DNA of 64,000 bases from Hortaea werneckii (GCA_037044905.1 JBAOKB010000172.1:1-64000); one strand, 5' to 3'; positions 42,070-56,151 are shown, counted from the first letter of the stretch. Numbers and translations: made by a program. The notes: generated by a model not told the origin, from the letters alone.

Positions 42070-42648
42070 CTACATGCGCAATGCATTGCTCAACCGCGGA
42101 GTGCTGCGCAGGATCGAACGAGAGTTTTCACCAATACGTTGAGCACGGTTATCATGTTTGACAACCCGACGTTCGTGTCGTTCGATGAGAGCGTCGTTGA
42201 TCACCTTCACAGCGAAATTCCAGTCTGGCAGCTTGGACGCTACACTGTGGAGCAGTCTGGTGGAGTCTAGCGGCAGTTCGCGCCAGCCATAATGCGTGAA
42301 AACGTCTTTTCCCCAGATCGCCAGGACGCTCGTTTGCAGCTGGAGTAGCTGCGCTCCACGATTCCGCGACTTGCGCTGTCGCTGAACCAGGCTCGCGAAC
42401 GACGTCCACGCTATGAATTCCTCCCCTCGGTTGGACTCTCGTAACGATTGAGGAAAGGCGTCATGGAAGGCAGCTGCAGTCAGATCTGCGAAGTGTGATA
42501 TGCTGAGGATCTTGTCACGATAGCTTTGGCAAACTTTTCGTCTCTGCGTGTCGTAATCGCAACACGAAAATTCTCGATGGAATGCTGCAGCAAGACCGAG
42601 CGCCGTGGAGGTATACGCGGTACGGGCCTTGCTTGTGGATGGTTGCAT
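42070..42648 (-). CDS. Hypothetical protein, 192 aa (unit B)
   Basis: Copy of 19856-20434, start codon at 42648. Confidence 0.4.
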   Translation of the reverse strand: MQPSTSKARTAYTSTALGLAAAFHREFSCCDYDTQRRKVCQSYRDKILSISHFADLTAAAFHDAFPQSLRESNRGEEFIAWTSFASLVQRQRKSRNRGAQLLQLQTSVLAIWGKDVFTHYGWRELPLDSTRLLHSVASKLPDWNFAVKVINDALIERHERRVVKHDNRAQRIGENSRSILRSTPRLSNALRM

Positions 42649-43819
42649 GGTGAGAGAAAGCGAAGGTCCCGCCTCGGCACCCTGTCTAGCAAATCTAAGG
42701 GAAAACACCATGAGTCGAGCGGACGCTCGCAATATAGAACTCTACTTCGGCGTTCGCCTAAAACTGGGGGAAGCTTCTGGTTAATGTTGCGTGCACAGAT
42801 CATCTGTTCACGCTGATGGTCTGAGCTCTAACGACTTCGAAGCTAGATGGGCTTTGAGCGAGAAGGCTGGAAGGACGTTAGATCAACAGGAGAACGTAGA
42901 GAAATGCTGCAAGAGAGATACTGTGCTAAATACTGTTGTTGAACATCACGTCTTTGGCACTCAACGATCGCTGTTTGAGACTTTATCGAGTCGTTCAGTA
43001 TGGATTGAATCGGTGGCTTATGACGCCGCTTTGAGGTTGTTTCGTTCAGAAGTGTTATCAAGCACGCAGGCAAATGCACGACGTTGATTGCAACTCAGGA
43101 TCCGAAAAAGGTTGGTCGAGGAGTGGAGATGTTACGTTGCGCAAGATACACGCCCAGATAACGTTGTGTTTGGTTGAGACAGCTTACCACAACAGCACTT
43201 GGGTCGTTTGGGGTTGGGGCTAGGGTTATTCTGCTTCAAAGCTCAATGATCCTTCTCTGGAATTTCAGGCCCGATTTTCTCCGTCACTTGCACTGTCGCC
43301 CTCTCGTTCACATACCTTGTTGAGCACATTTCACAGATCCAGCTCCATCTATATCAACCCTGCCATCTAATTCGAATGCATTCAAGCATTCACTAGTTCT
43401 CTACCCGCTTCGGTACTGACGAATGATCCTTGCGCATCAACTTAGGCCTGTAACCACTACGGTCATGGCTTCTATCTCAGCTACGTCTTTGGTGTGCTTG
43501 CCCGCACTGCCAGCGTCAAGCGACATACAGGCTACCTATCAACATACATTTGTTGTCGTGCCAGGGAACTTGCAATCCGGCGGGTTGAAGAGGTTATACA
43601 GGCTAGGAAAAGTCACGTGAGCTATTGCTCTTCTGCAGTAGGCGGATTACATCTACAAAGGGAAGGGACCAACTTACTACCTCAATTTTCGATTACTACA
43701 GAAGTTCGTTGGTCAGTGAGAAAATGACAGCATGTCATTGGTTATGTGGTAAAATTACTGGCTGCCTCCGAAGAATTGACTAATTGTATTCAACTCTGTT
43801 TATCTCTGCCTTACTGACG

Positions 43820-43837
43820 AAAAAGAAAAAAAAAAAA
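43820..43837 (+). repeat. Poly-A tract (unit B version)
   Basis: A5-G-A12, 4 bp shorter in total than at 21606-21627. Confidence 0.9.
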
Positions 43838-43924
43838 GAGACTTTCGAGCCTTGCTGTGTTCGGTTGTGCCGAGCTCTGGCCTTTTGTAAGCTCAAGTAG
43901 CTGTCGGATAGGAAAGGATATGTC

Positions 43925-44236
43925 TCACCCTAACGAGTGACACCGTTTAAGTCGTCGACGAGTCCAGCTTCTAGAAGAGAAGAGTGCCAGAAAACGATAG
44001 CCTCCCGCCTCCAGAACAGCACAGCCCGGAAATTTGTGGATCGCGTAATTATTGGGACTAATACCGCTATTGTTAGCCGTTGACAGTCCAGCGATATTTG
44101 TTAAGAGCTGCATCGTATTAGTGTGGTTCTGCCGACGTGTATTTCCTTGTTGACGTCGATACAGTGTAATAAGTGCCGGCGGGAGGGTGACGACGACGCC
44201 GAAGATTGCAATTATCGCCCCAGCGGATAGCGGCAT
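43925..44236 (-). CDS. Small single-span membrane protein (unit B)
   Basis: Copy of the 103-residue ORF at 21715-22026. Confidence 0.4.
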   Translation of the reverse strand: MPLSAGAIIAIFGVVVTLPPALITLYRRQQGNTRRQNHTNTMQLLTNIAGLSTANNSGISPNNYAIHKFPGCAVLEAGGYRFLALFSSRSWTRRRLKRCHSLG

Positions 44237-44783
44237 TTTTTAGATTGCTCTAAGAGGTTCGGCTTAGACTTTAGGGTTGTTAATGAACGTGATCCAGTAC
44301 TGAGGTACTATGTTTCCAGGTTCTCCATGTTAGCCTTTTATGTTTGTATGGGTGTAGGTGTAGCTGCTGTTCGTTCGCAACTAGCATACAGGTGCGAACT
44401 TGGGACCTCACATTCGCAGTAGTAGACAAGATGCGAAGGAGCATGACAAACCTACGCTAATGCACTCCGCCTCGGACTCGTTAGACAACGGGAGGTGTCC
44501 TCTCCGTTGATTCGCTCGTGTCTGACGCACAGGTGCTAGCTTCATCTTAAGATCCACGTGTGCAGTATACGTCGCTGCCTCGCTTTGAACCTACACCATT
44601 CAAGACATGGTCCTGACACGCGGTCAAACCTGGCAGTGCACGGCGTCCCTCGACTCACATTGTAAGAGCATCCAGATCTACCGCATGAATCTTCTACTTT
44701 GCTTTTCGAATCACGATTACCTTCATGGTGCTACAGACCAATCTTCATATTACCCTTGCATGTATCGAACGCAACCCTGAAAG

Positions 44784-45946
44784 ATGATGTCGTCTAGACA
44801 AGCGCGACCTGTGAGGCTGAAGTGCGAGCGTTGTCGCCGAGACAGGGTTGCCGTGAGTTTCTCGACTCTGTGTAATTCTCATCACTGACATGTGGTAGTG
44901 TCAACCGGCGGACAGGTTCTGGCCAGACCGAAAATGCGATCGCTGCCTTCATTACGGCTACGAATGTGGGCCGAACGTCCCTCCTCCGCACAGGGCTCCG
45001 AGGGCTGCAACAGCTGGTGATCAAACACTAAAGCAGCTGACAATGCTGAACCATGTTGTTGACTGATCTAGTTCCAACATACTCCGCTCAAGGCCCACGC
45101 ACGATACTTACATGCATGTACGTCCTTCGCTTGATTTCGTGGGAGAACACAGGCTCCTAGACTGTAGCGACGATGACTTTGAATGGATGAAAGAATTTCT
45201 CCTGCTCCCCGAGAACAGATTGAAGAGCATATGCTTTCGGTTATCTGGAATCAGCAACATGCTAAAGGACCTCTCTGACACTGGACACGACAGTCAGGTG
45301 CGTCGGTACCTGGAAACTGAAATCAAGGGGCGGATCGAAGACGTCATTCCGCAAGCTGAGAGGGCTCCGGATTTCAGCAGCGAGATAGTGTTCGATTCGT
45401 GGCGTGATCGTGCGATTGTGGACATTTCCGGAATCCGAATAAGACTAGTGGATGGTCCGCCTCCTGATGACTTCTCAATCTGGCGACCACCAGCAACAGA
45501 CCCGAGGGGTAAGCAGATGGGTACCTCCAACATCAGCTGCAACAGATCTGACCTGAATATAGAATCTATTCGACTGTCTGGTCCGCGGAATGACGATATG
45601 ACACCACCTGGAAATTTCGCCCAGCTTTCCCCAGAAGCGGATCTCGACGCATTATTTCAAAGTCCTCTTCTCGACATTGCACTTGGGAGTCCAGCTTGAT
45701 TGGTTTCAGTCAGTGCTAGGCGAGTCTAGATAGTGACTTTGCGCACTAACGTTGGACAGGAGGCACTTTGAGCGGATAAAGCTGTCACTAACAGGAAGGA
45801 CAGGTTGGGAGTCCATTGGTACGTCGGAGGGTTCTTCCGGTAGAATTGCCTGCTCAAGTAGACGAGAAATGTCTTGCGAAGGTGACAAATGCCAGCAAAA
45901 TGATAACGAGATGGACGTAAATGCTCTTACATCACGCGTTGTCTGA
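44784..45946 (+). pseudogene. Zn2Cys6-like regulator, broken (unit B)
   Basis: Exon 1 44784-44852, intron 44853-44898, in-frame TGA at 45064-45066. Same lesion as at 22854. Confidence 0.5.
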
Positions 45947-46157
45947 TCCGCTCGCCCGCTCCAGTGACTACTTTACATTGACTCGCCTCTACAGCTTCTG
46001 AAACGTGGCACGTTTCGGATCTGCAGCCATAACTCCAAGCGCGCAAACCCGGAAAATTTGCTGCAATCGAAGTGTGCAACATATGGCCATCTGCGCAATT
46101 TGTGGGAATGCGATGCGTTACAGGGAATCGTAGTTGCGTAGGCTATGACACTCAGCT

Positions 46158-46544
46158 CTACTGTGCCCCAGGTAACATTGTCTTGACGCGATGCAAAGTA
46201 GTGTTTATGTAACCTGAAACTATTCTGAGAGTTCTGCTCATAACGACACGATCACGTGATTGCTTCCCGTCTCCCTGTCTGGTCTTATGGGACAGCCCAA
46301 TCTCAACTCGGCAGCGCTTGAGGATTTGAATCATGTCGTACGGAAGATCTTCTACCATCAACCTAGCATAGACAATACATTCGCCCATCAAGTCTTCCTG
46401 TGCGTTTCGTGAGGGCCTGCGCGACTGGCTGAGGAAGATGACGCAAATCCTGGGGAACGACGCGTAGGAATTGCGATACTCAGGTAGCGCAGAACCCACA
46501 CCGCGTTGGTTGGCGTGGCAGTCAGGCATTTTTCTACAACACAT
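46158..46544 (-). CDS. Hypothetical ORF, doubtful (unit B)
   Basis: Copy of 23948-24334. Confidence 0.2.
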   Translation of the reverse strand: MCCRKMPDCHANQRGVGSALPEYRNSYASFPRICVIFLSQSRRPSRNAQEDLMGECIVYARLMVEDLPYDMIQILKRCRVEIGLSHKTRQGDGKQSRDRVVMSRTLRIVSGYINTTLHRVKTMLPGAQ

Positions 46545-46603
46545 ACCAGCAGCGCTCTTGCTTGCATCGTTTGTACAAGCATGAACATAAGTCGTACAGA
46601 TCG

Positions 46604-47208
46604 ATGGACTCGAAGCCCGCGCATGACGTTACGCCTGATACACCACCGGATGACAACGTCTCGCCTGGAGTACGCACCCCTGCTGCGCGCACTCTCCCGC
46701 GCACTCCGCCCTTCTCACCATCCCAGCAGCAACGCAACGCACAGCCGCAGAGGACATCAGATCCTATCATTGAGCGCGTCGAAAGCGTCATCGACTGGTA
46801 CAGTCGAGGGGAGATATTGGAATCCGATCAAAGGTCTGGATTCGAGCTCTCTCTGACGCAGCTGGACGACCTTGAGCGTGGTTTGCAAAACGAGAAGCCT
46901 CCTCTGTGGTCTCTCCAGGAGTATCAACTTTGCTACGACTTCGAAGCACCAGACTGAGAAGGCAAAGTTGTTTTGCGTATACCTAGTGGGATCCGGGAGG
47001 ATTTCGTTGGATCTTTGAAACCACAATTGGGAAGAAGCTCGCGAATCTTGCAAACAAGCTCTCCATGTCAGATGAAAGGGCTGATCCGAGAAATGACGGA
47101 TATGCAACGTTCAAGCACACGGGACCAGAGCTCGACGGCAGCGACAAATGCGTTGCTTCAACTTTGGAACAGCCACGTTCACGGTGCTTTCGCCAGCAAA
47201 GGCTGTAG
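46604..47208 (+). pseudogene. Broken fungal orphan (unit B)
   Basis: Copy of 24394-24998; TGA at 46955-46957 and the later frameshift are both kept. Confidence 0.45.
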
Positions 47209-48541
47209 GATCATGTCGTTGAACCAAGGCCGGTATTCGGTTTGAGTCCACTCCATCAGATATTGTAGTGCTGCAACCACGGCTTGTGTGTCGATTACGT
47301 TCTTGGAAGAGCCGATAGAGTAGCCAGAGAGTAGCCGAGCACCATCAACGTGATCTTCGAAAAATAGACAGGTCCAGTCATGACCTTGTACGACAAGTGC
47401 TGGTAGGACAGGTATCGATGCTGTGTCTGGCTGGCCAGCGAGAGCGAGCAATTCGCGCAGTTTTGCAACATGTCGAATCACCCAGAGGGACAATTGCGAC
47501 TGTGCCGCTCGCCATCCTTCTCCAGTGAGTTTCGTCTCAATATGCACTGCGGTTGGTGCAAATCGTATAGGTTCGTAGAGAGTGGGATTGACTGCATTTG
47601 TGTATCGAGAAAGGCTCCTTCTCTCTTCGTGAGACAAGCGGAGGCCAACTGAGAAGTCGATGCGAGAGTTTGGCTCCGCGGAGTTCTGGCGATAGTCTGC
47701 GAGCGAGAAGGCATCCGACTCTATCGAAGCGGCGGTACTGTCAGCCACCGTCAGCTCACTCAATCCTCCGAGACATTATCAGACACAGAACCCACACATT
47801 GTCACATCTAAGATCACGCGACCATCTTGAATCGCGCAAAGAGATCCTGAGTAGTGCTGTATGCACGTCACCATTCCATGCTGCTTCAGAAGCTCGCTCC
47901 GCCTCATTCTCATTTGCTTGATTGACGATACTGATGACCTCTACGCAACTTGGAGAGTTGCCGACGAGCCTGCGTTGTTCGGAGAAAAGCCTCTCCGTCA
48001 GGTCATCGTCATCGTCCAGATATGGTTGCATCGCGTCCATGTTGTCCGGGTGTATAATTCCGACTCTTAATTGACATTTCCGCAGATTTCGAGCAATCCT
48101 TTGCGCACTCTGTGGAAGTTCTCGTACAGTACCTATGCTATGTAGCATCACTGGGTAACGAGCAAGGCTCAAACTTTCGAGACGCTTCTTTGGACTTTCG
48201 CTCCTTCGCCGTTTGGCTGCGCGGCTTTGGCTGGATGCTGTATCCGAACCAGCTGCAGATGACCGGATTGAGGAAGTGGAGGATACCGAAGGACTCGGGT
48301 GGAGTGTCCGAAATGCATTGGTAAGTGGTGCTATAGGTTGCGGACGTGGTGTGTTGGCATGGTCTGCATCTTCTGTGTCCGTGTTGGGTGTGGCCATCTC
48401 TCGCCGTCGCATGGGTGTGTGCTCCATAGTGTCACTGAGTTCGTCCAGACAACGCTTGCGTGTCTTGCGATGCGACGATAGGCCTGGGAGATTCTCGATC
48501 CACTGTGTGATATCATTCGATCGTGCCATGAGACTTTGCAT
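47179..48541 (-). CDS. PD-(D/E)XK nuclease-like protein (unit B)
   Basis: Exons 48541-47796 and 47737-47179, intron 47738-47795. Product of 434 residues as at 24969-26331. Confidence 0.75.
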
Positions 48542-48902
48542 GTTCGGGCACGAAAGATCATTCTCAAGGTTGAGCAGCCCCCGTGGAACTGTTGACAAAC
48601 AAACGGGGCGAGCCGTTTACCCCGCATTGTCTAAGCCCCACGAAAGCCGCGACAGCGACAAGAATAGAATTGTTTTGGACTATCCTGCTCACGATCACTT
48701 AATTGCAGTTGGGCGACTGGCAAACAACGAGAGCGAGGTTTGTATCCTGAACACCAGCACGGTGTCCTTTTTTTAAAATCGTGCAAGTGCGTAGATGTCA
48801 AGTACTCATGTCCGCAATACGTGTGCAAAATAATGGTTGCATCTAAAGCGTATGGGTTCAGCTATGTGCATGTGCATGTGCGTTATCATCAACCATCACG
48901 CG

Positions 48903-48904
<2 letters not shown>

Positions 48905-48942
<38 letters not shown>
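48905..48942 (+). repeat. (GT)19 microsatellite (unit B)
   Basis: Same length as at 26695-26732. Confidence 0.97.
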
Positions 48943-48945
<3 letters not shown>

Positions 48946-49513
48946 CCACTGGAGCAGGAGAGGCTTGGTCTTGCATGCTGCGGAAACGAGCATGATTCGA
49001 AGGTTATGTCAGCAGCGCATTCCTGCCAGGGCGTCACGCAGAGAAGATCGGTATAGGCTCGAAGGCGATCGACAGATGCGAGGAATCTTCAATGAATCTG
49101 GCATGCGAGCAAGCGCTGGCCGGCTTCATGTTGTTCGCGTCCATGTTTCCAGGACCTACCCCTCACCACCAGTGTCTATGGGTAGCATGCTATGGTCGCC
49201 CCCCGCAGTAAAAAGCCAATACAACTGCGTACCGGTGATCGATCGATAGCTAGGTGTATCCTATTGGAGCACATGACGTGTAATAAGATCTTTGTCGAAT
49301 GCAACCATGGTAATGTGAGGGACACGAGTTGCTTTCGCAAGATAATCTGACTGATTGACCCGATCCGCCCTCCTACCTTCTAGGGCACCATCGCCTGGCG
49401 TTGCCGCGCCCATTGAAGGGTTAATCATATATAACGACGGTGTCAAGTGTCAGATGAACGACGGAGCGTGTCCGTATGTCTGCCGTGGAATAGGGACAAT
49501 GAAATGGCACTAG

Positions 49514-50887
49514 CGAACCGCCCACGACTTCTCCCCCGGACAGAGACGAGGTGGCTCCGGGCGATTAAAAAAGGAGGACATTGAGCGTCAGATTTCGCAA
49601 TCTTGTCGCCATGTGCGGTGTCAGCGATTCTTTGTACAGAAGGACCATTCGCAGTATTTCGAAGTGCGGTCGACTCCCGACACCGACCGGCGAGGGATTA
49701 GCCGCGACCAGACCCAGGAGACGTGGTCACAGGTGTGGGAGAGAGCGTGCTCGCACTACGACGAGATCCGGGCTAGCGACACCATCCGACCAGGCGAGGC
49801 AGACGAGGTCAACCCGTGGTTACGGCGTACAGGGTGGGTGCCGTATCTGGAGGGGTTTAGCAGCCGAGACATCTTGCGGTTGATCGAAGAGCCAGCCGAT
49901 GACGAAGCCGCTTTGTTAAGTCAGGTCGACGAGATCGACGCCGATGTCTTCCGCGAGCAAGTAGCCGCCGTCATTTGGCACGCCGTCGCGGATGTCGCCC
50001 GCATTAGCCAGGAGACGGTGTCTCAGAGCGGCGTCATGCTGCGATTCGAAGCTATCCGTACCGAGGTGCATCAGAACATCTACCACCCGCTAGAGCCGTA
50101 TCAGACCCGCGACGACATCGCCCGACAAGGCCGATACTGGCAGCAGATCGTTGTCTTTCTCGTCCGCGCCCGGCAGGAGCACGACGGGCAGGCCCCGCCG
50201 TTCAAATTCAACCGCCGACAAGATCGGGCATATCAACGCTTGATGGCTGCCGCGGAGGCGGTCGTGACCCAGAGCGACGAGAGCGATCTGTCCGACGACT
50301 CAGATGCGTCTCCCGTCGACCACAGCGATGCCGAACATGCCAGCATCCGTCGCGCTCCGCCCCCGCCGCGGCAGACACTAACCGAGCTGCAGTCGGCGTG
50401 TCTCTTGTTTTGCACCGAGCTGCTCAATCAACGGATCTACAACCGCGAGTACGACATGGCGATGATCTGCGCACTAGCTGCGCTTGGGGTTAGTCCGACA
50501 GGCAAAGGGTTTCGCGGCCCCGACACATACCCGTCCATCTTGTCGACCGTGATCAAAGTCGCCCATTTCATCGTCGTGCAGCAAGCGGACCAGTTGGGAC
50601 AGTGGGCCGACGAGAAATACAGCCCACGCGATAGCCCGATCATACTCGAGGACAGCGGGTATGAGAGTAGTGGGAGCTGTAACTCTCCCCGGCGGCGGGG
50701 CTTAAGCAGTTTCGACTGGGTGCGACGAATGATGGATGGGTTTATGGTCCGGGGGTGTAACAGCCCGATGCAGTGGATGTTGGATCTGGGGGCGTACGGG
50801 ATGAAGATCGGTTTCAACACGACGTCTCCCGGGCACGTCGACTGGAGCAATGGCGATACACTGCAGTATAAGTCGCTCAAGTTCTCG
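49514..50887 (+). pseudogene. Helicase-type internal fragment (B/C junction)
   Basis: Copy of 27304-28677; the B/C unit junction (50505/50506) falls inside it. Confidence 0.65.
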
Positions 50888-51069
50888 ACGCCGGGCCACT
50901 GTTCGATGTCATCCGATATTGAGAGCGCGACCTTCCGGGGTAGAGCGTGCTGCTTGTTTGTTAAGTGTCCGACGATGTGACTCGGCCATACTGCATACTG
51001 ACACTCCTTGCAGATGACGACGTGCCACTCAATTGAATGAAGAAAATGCTCCGTCGCATCGGTCGCCAT
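50888..51069 (-). pseudogene. Helicase-type zinc-finger fragment (unit C)
   Basis: Copy of 6464-6645, start codon at 51069. Confidence 0.65.
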
Positions 51070-51089
51070 TGTCGCTATAGATTCTCTAG

Positions 51090-51410
51090 ATGCGACGACG
51101 GAAATGCCTATGGACCAAACCTACAACTTTAATCGTGTCCGTCGCTCTGTTATGTCTGCTCTGCACCTCCTGTCTCGCAATGGTAGCGTTGTCTCCGACG
51201 ACGTTTATCCCCCTAACCTGCCTTGCGCTTTGTGTCTTGTGTAGGGGAACCCTTGTAGCTTCGCGGACCCTAGCTTCGGGGCTCCTCGACCTTACCTTAA
51301 AACGGCGACAGCGATATCTCGACAACGACACAACTCTAAGCAAAACTTCCGATACAAACATTTGTCGCATGGATGTTCTCTACAACATATCAAAATTTGA
51401 GCAAGATTGA
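51090..51410 (+). CDS. Possible small hydrophobic protein (unit C)
   Basis: Copy of the doubtful ORF at 6666-6986. Confidence 0.2.
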   Translation: MRRRKCLWTKPTTLIVSVALLCLLCTSCLAMVALSPTTFIPLTCLALCVLCRGTLVASRTLASGLLDLTLKRRQRYLDNDTTLSKTSDTNICRMDVLYNISKFEQD

Positions 51411-51547
51411 ACAACGTTTGTGTTAACCCTAAGTGAATCGAGTGCGCCTTGAATCGAGTGAGCCCTTGGACCCTTTTCTTGGCACAAATTTTTGGTGAGC
51501 GCTGAATCAAGTCCGTACGCCCTCGATTCGACACTTTTATTTAGCGT

Positions 51548-51836
51548 TTGCAGTGTCCTTATACGCTCTCATATATTGATTGCAGGCCACATATATTGGC
51601 TTTGCGTAGCTTATATATCGTCTTTGTACAAGTTATACATGAAGTTTTCAGAAAACACAGAGGTTGTATGTTTCTATCAAACATATATATCAACTTTACA
51701 GGACATATATAACGTTTGTACCGCTTGCCCCACAAGCTTCGTCCCGTGTCGCTCCGAGAACGAGTACAGTACCGAAGCTAACTCCGCAAACTGCGGTGAT
51801 CGTTGCGGCATGAACTACGACGGCTCACCTTGTCAC
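51548..51836 (+). repeat. Left inverted repeat (unit C)
   Basis: Copy of 7124-7412; partner at 59328-59606. Confidence 0.75.
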
Positions 51837-52269
51837 CTGTGAGTATCGCAATTTGTCACCCCTTGGGTGACAGCCCAGATGCCGTCTATGTCGCGAAAGC
51901 ACTGCAGAAGTATTACGCCGTACAATGATGGCCTCCGCCCGCCACCGCTCCCACCCTTCACTTAGTGGCATCGCGATCACGATCGCAAACCGCGCCGAGC
52001 AAGAGCGGTCGAGCAGCAGTCGTTTACACCGGGTGAGGAGCTGATCATTTGAAGTTTGCCCGGCAGACCTCCTGTATCTTGACATGTGGGGCAACTTACC
52101 GACGGGCGAGCGGGAGTTGGAGCGTGTGAGTCATGGAACCACACCTACTGTCAGACGTGTGACATAACGATCCTGAAACCCCACGTACTCCCATTTTACA
52201 AGCGCTACCTATCGACGCCAACACACGTATATCAAAGCCTGACTTTCTCACGTTCATTGAACTGTTGCG

Positions 52270-55200
52270 ATGCTACCCAAGCGAACAAATTCCAGCGCGC
52301 GAAAGCGTAGCTGCAATGGTACGGTTACGTTACGTTGGCCTTCGAAACATGGTCACGTTCCTGCCTGGCTAACACGAATGCACAGACGAATGTCTGCGCC
52401 GCATCGCTGCACGCCTGTGCCTACTAGAAGGGCACTCGCAGCTTAATACGGGGCGTCACGTTGACGAAAACGCTGGCAACGTCGGTGCCTCAATTGGCGA
52501 ACAAGCACCTCCGAATTGTTCTGAGAATGAGACCGAAGTTTGGTGTGACAATGCAGAGCAGCAAGAGACAGATTGCACTGGGGAACTGGGTTCTGGCAAG
52601 GTTGCGGGCTGTAACGTTGACAGGGCTGGCGCTACAGGCTGCTGCACTGGTGCGAACACCTCACACGACGGCGATAGAGTCAGCGATATCTATCACTCAC
52701 CTGCGGCGAGCACATCTGCCTGTTGCCCTGGGGATAGGCCACAGGACGCCTGTGGTAGGAAATCGAACATCGAAACCGGCTGCAAAGACTCTCGCTGCGA
52801 GGACAGCGGTGGAGGCCAAACGGACGTTGAGGAAGACGGCAACTCTACAAGACGCAACAACATGTTTCGCGAGGCCGTTGACGCTCCTGGCGATTGTAGC
52901 ACCGAGTGCTGCAAATTTGTTGGGAACACCACCACCGAGGCATCTAGCGCTTGCAGCAGCCACCTCCGCGCAGCGTTTGAAAGGTTTGAGGCCCTTATTC
53001 GACAGAGCAAGTGCATATGCCGTAGTGTCGTGGCGCAGATGGGGTTTTGCTGCTGTACACTATCTCCTGATGGCAGCATGGCGAAGGAGAGTACATCCAC
53101 TGGACAAACAGCCATGCCGGCTGAAGCACAGAAGACGAAGGAAACCACAAGCGTCAAGGCCTCTGAAAAGACTAGTGATGCCATCTGCTGCACTGATCGA
53201 AAGCAGAATGCCTACGGAACTAGTTGTACAGCACTCAGCGACAATGGCGGTCGTGGTATCGGGTGCTGCACCGAATGGGAGCAGGGCACCTGCTCGTGTA
53301 TTCGCAAGACATCGAAGAACAACAAGAGTTGCAGTGACGGCTGCTGTACACCATACACCGAAAATGTGAGCACGTGCGACGATAGGATCTCGAAGCGGGT
53401 CATTCCGGAAACTATCGTTGGCAAAGGTGTGAACGTCGATGTGGAACACAACGCTGCACGTGAACACGTGGTATTGGGTGTTTCCGGCATGACCTGCACC
53501 GGCTGCAGCACCAAGATGCAAAACGTGCTCGAATCAATACCTGGACTTTACAAGCCGCAAGTCACGTTCGTGTCCGGCACCGCTGCGTTTGAGCTAGATG
53601 GCGACGTAGCCAGGATAGCCGAAGTGCTACCTCTAATCGAACGAAGAACAGGCTTCAAGTGCTCACGAATTGTCGAGGGCTACCAGTATTTGGATCTACA
53701 AATGACCCCGCAAATGGCGAAGCAGCTTGAGGACTCCTACAATGAAGGACTGATATCCGTTGTCAAAGCCAAGGGAAAGACTTACCGCATCAACTACAAT
53801 CCCCTCATTATTGGGGCGCGAGACTTGCTGCCACCTGGAGCAACTCTTGCACCTCCAGCAGCTGATCCTAGTACTACGGAAGGGAACAATCGACTGTTGC
53901 AAATGACTTGGTACACTGCCGTTGCCGCAGCGCTTACAATTCCAGTGGTGGTGCTGAATTGGGCCCCAAATCCGGTGCCAACTCAGACCCGGGGAATCAC
54001 CTCACTTGCACTAGCTACATGCGTCCAGGCGATCGCGGTGCCCGAGTTCTACTCCCAAGCGATCAAGTCTCTCGTCTTCAGCAAGGTCGTTGAGATGGAC
54101 ATGCTAGTGGTCATAAGTATCACCGTAGCTTACGCTTACAGCGTCGTTGCATTCATTCTTGCAGAAACGGGAATTGAACTGAAACAGGAAGCCTTCTTCG
54201 AGACCAGTACCTTACTCATCACCCTGGTACTCTTCGGCCGACTCGTCGCTGCCATTGCCCGCGTACGCGCCATCCGCGCCGTTTCTCTGCGCTCATTGCA
54301 AGTCGACACGTCGTTGCTTCAGCATCCTGACAACCGGACGACCGAAATCGACAGCCGCCTCCTACATTTTGGTGACACAATCCTCATACGCGCGCACTCC
54401 CGCATTGTTACGGACGGGACTCTTATCTCAGGTGTCAGCGCAGTCGACGAGTCTATGCTTACAGGAGAGGCCATACCCATTACGAAACAGCAAGGCGATG
54501 CCGTCATTGCTGGTACTATCAACGGCGAGGGAGTCTTGCACGTCCGAATCACACGCCTGCACGGCGCGAACAGCATCAGCGACATCGCCAAATCTGTCGA
54601 GGATGCCCTTGGAGTCAAGCCGCGGGTCCAGGATTTAGCAGATCGAGTCGCTTCGTGGTTTGTCCCGGCTGTGGTCACGATAGCGGCTATCGTCTTTGCC
54701 ATCTGGATTGGCCTTGCACTCACGATTCGAAGCGAAAATGGTGGAGGTGCCGTCGGTACAGCCATTACTTACGCTATCGCTGTGCTTGCTGTTTCGTGCC
54801 CCTGCGCGCTTGGACTTGCGGTGCCGATGGTCTTGGTGATTGCCGGAGGCGTTGCAGCGCGCCAGGGTGTGGTGATCAAAGCGGCCGATGCTACTGAGCG
54901 GGCCTTTAAGGTAACTGATGTTGTGTTTGATAAGACTGGCACGTTAACTAGGGGAGATCTTCGTGTTGTTCGTGAGGAGGCATTGAGCGACAGAACCACG
55001 AGAGACGAGGCACTGGCCATGGCTAAGGCGCTTGTGAAGGACGACAGCCATCCAGTTTCCAAGGCCATCGCTGCGCATCTTAGTGACTTGCCATCAGATG
55101 TGACATCTTTGGACCATGCAAAATCCATTCCCGGCTCGGGCATCCAAGCTGAATGGAACGGCCGTATCGTCAAAGCAGGCAACCCTTTCTGGCTCGGCAT

Positions 55201-55855
55201 GGAAGATAACGCTATCGTCACCCAGCTCCTTGATCAAGGCATGACTTGTTTCTGTATAAACATCAACAATATCCCGGTTCTTGCTATAGGACTCGAAAGC
55301 ACACTCCGCGACGAAGCGACAGCGGTTCTCAACTTGCTCCGCAACCGCAATATCACTCCCCACATTGTGAGCGGCGATCATGCTCGCGCCGTTGAAGCTG
55401 TCGCTCGTTCCTTGGACATCGGACTTCCAAACACGACTTCTCGTCGCTCCCCTGTTCAAAAGAAAGAATACGTCAGCAAGCTTCAAGCAAGCGGCAAAAT
55501 CGTCCTCTTCTGTGGCGATGGCACCAACGACGCAATTGCGCTTGCCCAAGCTAATGTCGGTGTGCAACTTGGCTCCGCATCTGATGTCGCTGGGGCCGTT
55601 GCAGACGTCGTCTTGCTTAGAGGGCTAGACGGGGTGTTGGTCTTGCTCGATGTTTCCAAGCGAGCTTTTGTGCGCATCTCGTTCAATTTCGTCTGGTCGG
55701 CTGTTTACAACGTCTTTGCTATTTTGCTGGCTGCCGGTGCGTTTGTGAAGTTCAGGATCCCGCCGGCATATGCTGGGCTCGGGGAGATCGTGAGTGTGGG
55801 ACCGGTCATTTTGGCTGCTGTGTCCATGCTGGCGGGCAACGGTAACAGGAGTTGA
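52270..55855 (+). CDS. Heavy-metal P1B-type ATPase (unit C)
   Basis: Exons 52270-52318 and 52386-55855, intron 52319-52385. Third apparently identical 1172-residue copy. Confidence 0.92.
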
Positions 55856-56151
55856 GCGGCCGATGTTTGCTTCCTGTGGGATTGGATTTGTTCTTCAGCA
55901 GAAATTAACACAGGCTGTATCACGGGTGAGAGCAGTGCCAAGCGCCTTGATCGCCGCCTATTTGCAAGTCTTAGCGTATGCGGCAGGATTCATGACATCT
56001 GTCACTTTGGCTCTTCGCAGTGCGCTACAGTAAACTCCAGACGCTCCAGCGCGACGCTGACGATTCTGGCGCAAAGAAAACACGAAGCACCACTGCTGAG
56101 GCTAAGACGGCTCCTCTTACAACGTAACGTTTCTGTATGTAAACCAGTATT

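Larger units (their letters stand above)
28296..50505 (+). repeat. Tandem array unit B (22,210 bp)
   Basis: Second copy, head to tail with A. By eye it matches A base for base except that two homopolymers are shorter (A5 and A12 at 43820-43837, against A6 and A15 in A). The GT microsatellite has the same length in both. Confidence 0.95.
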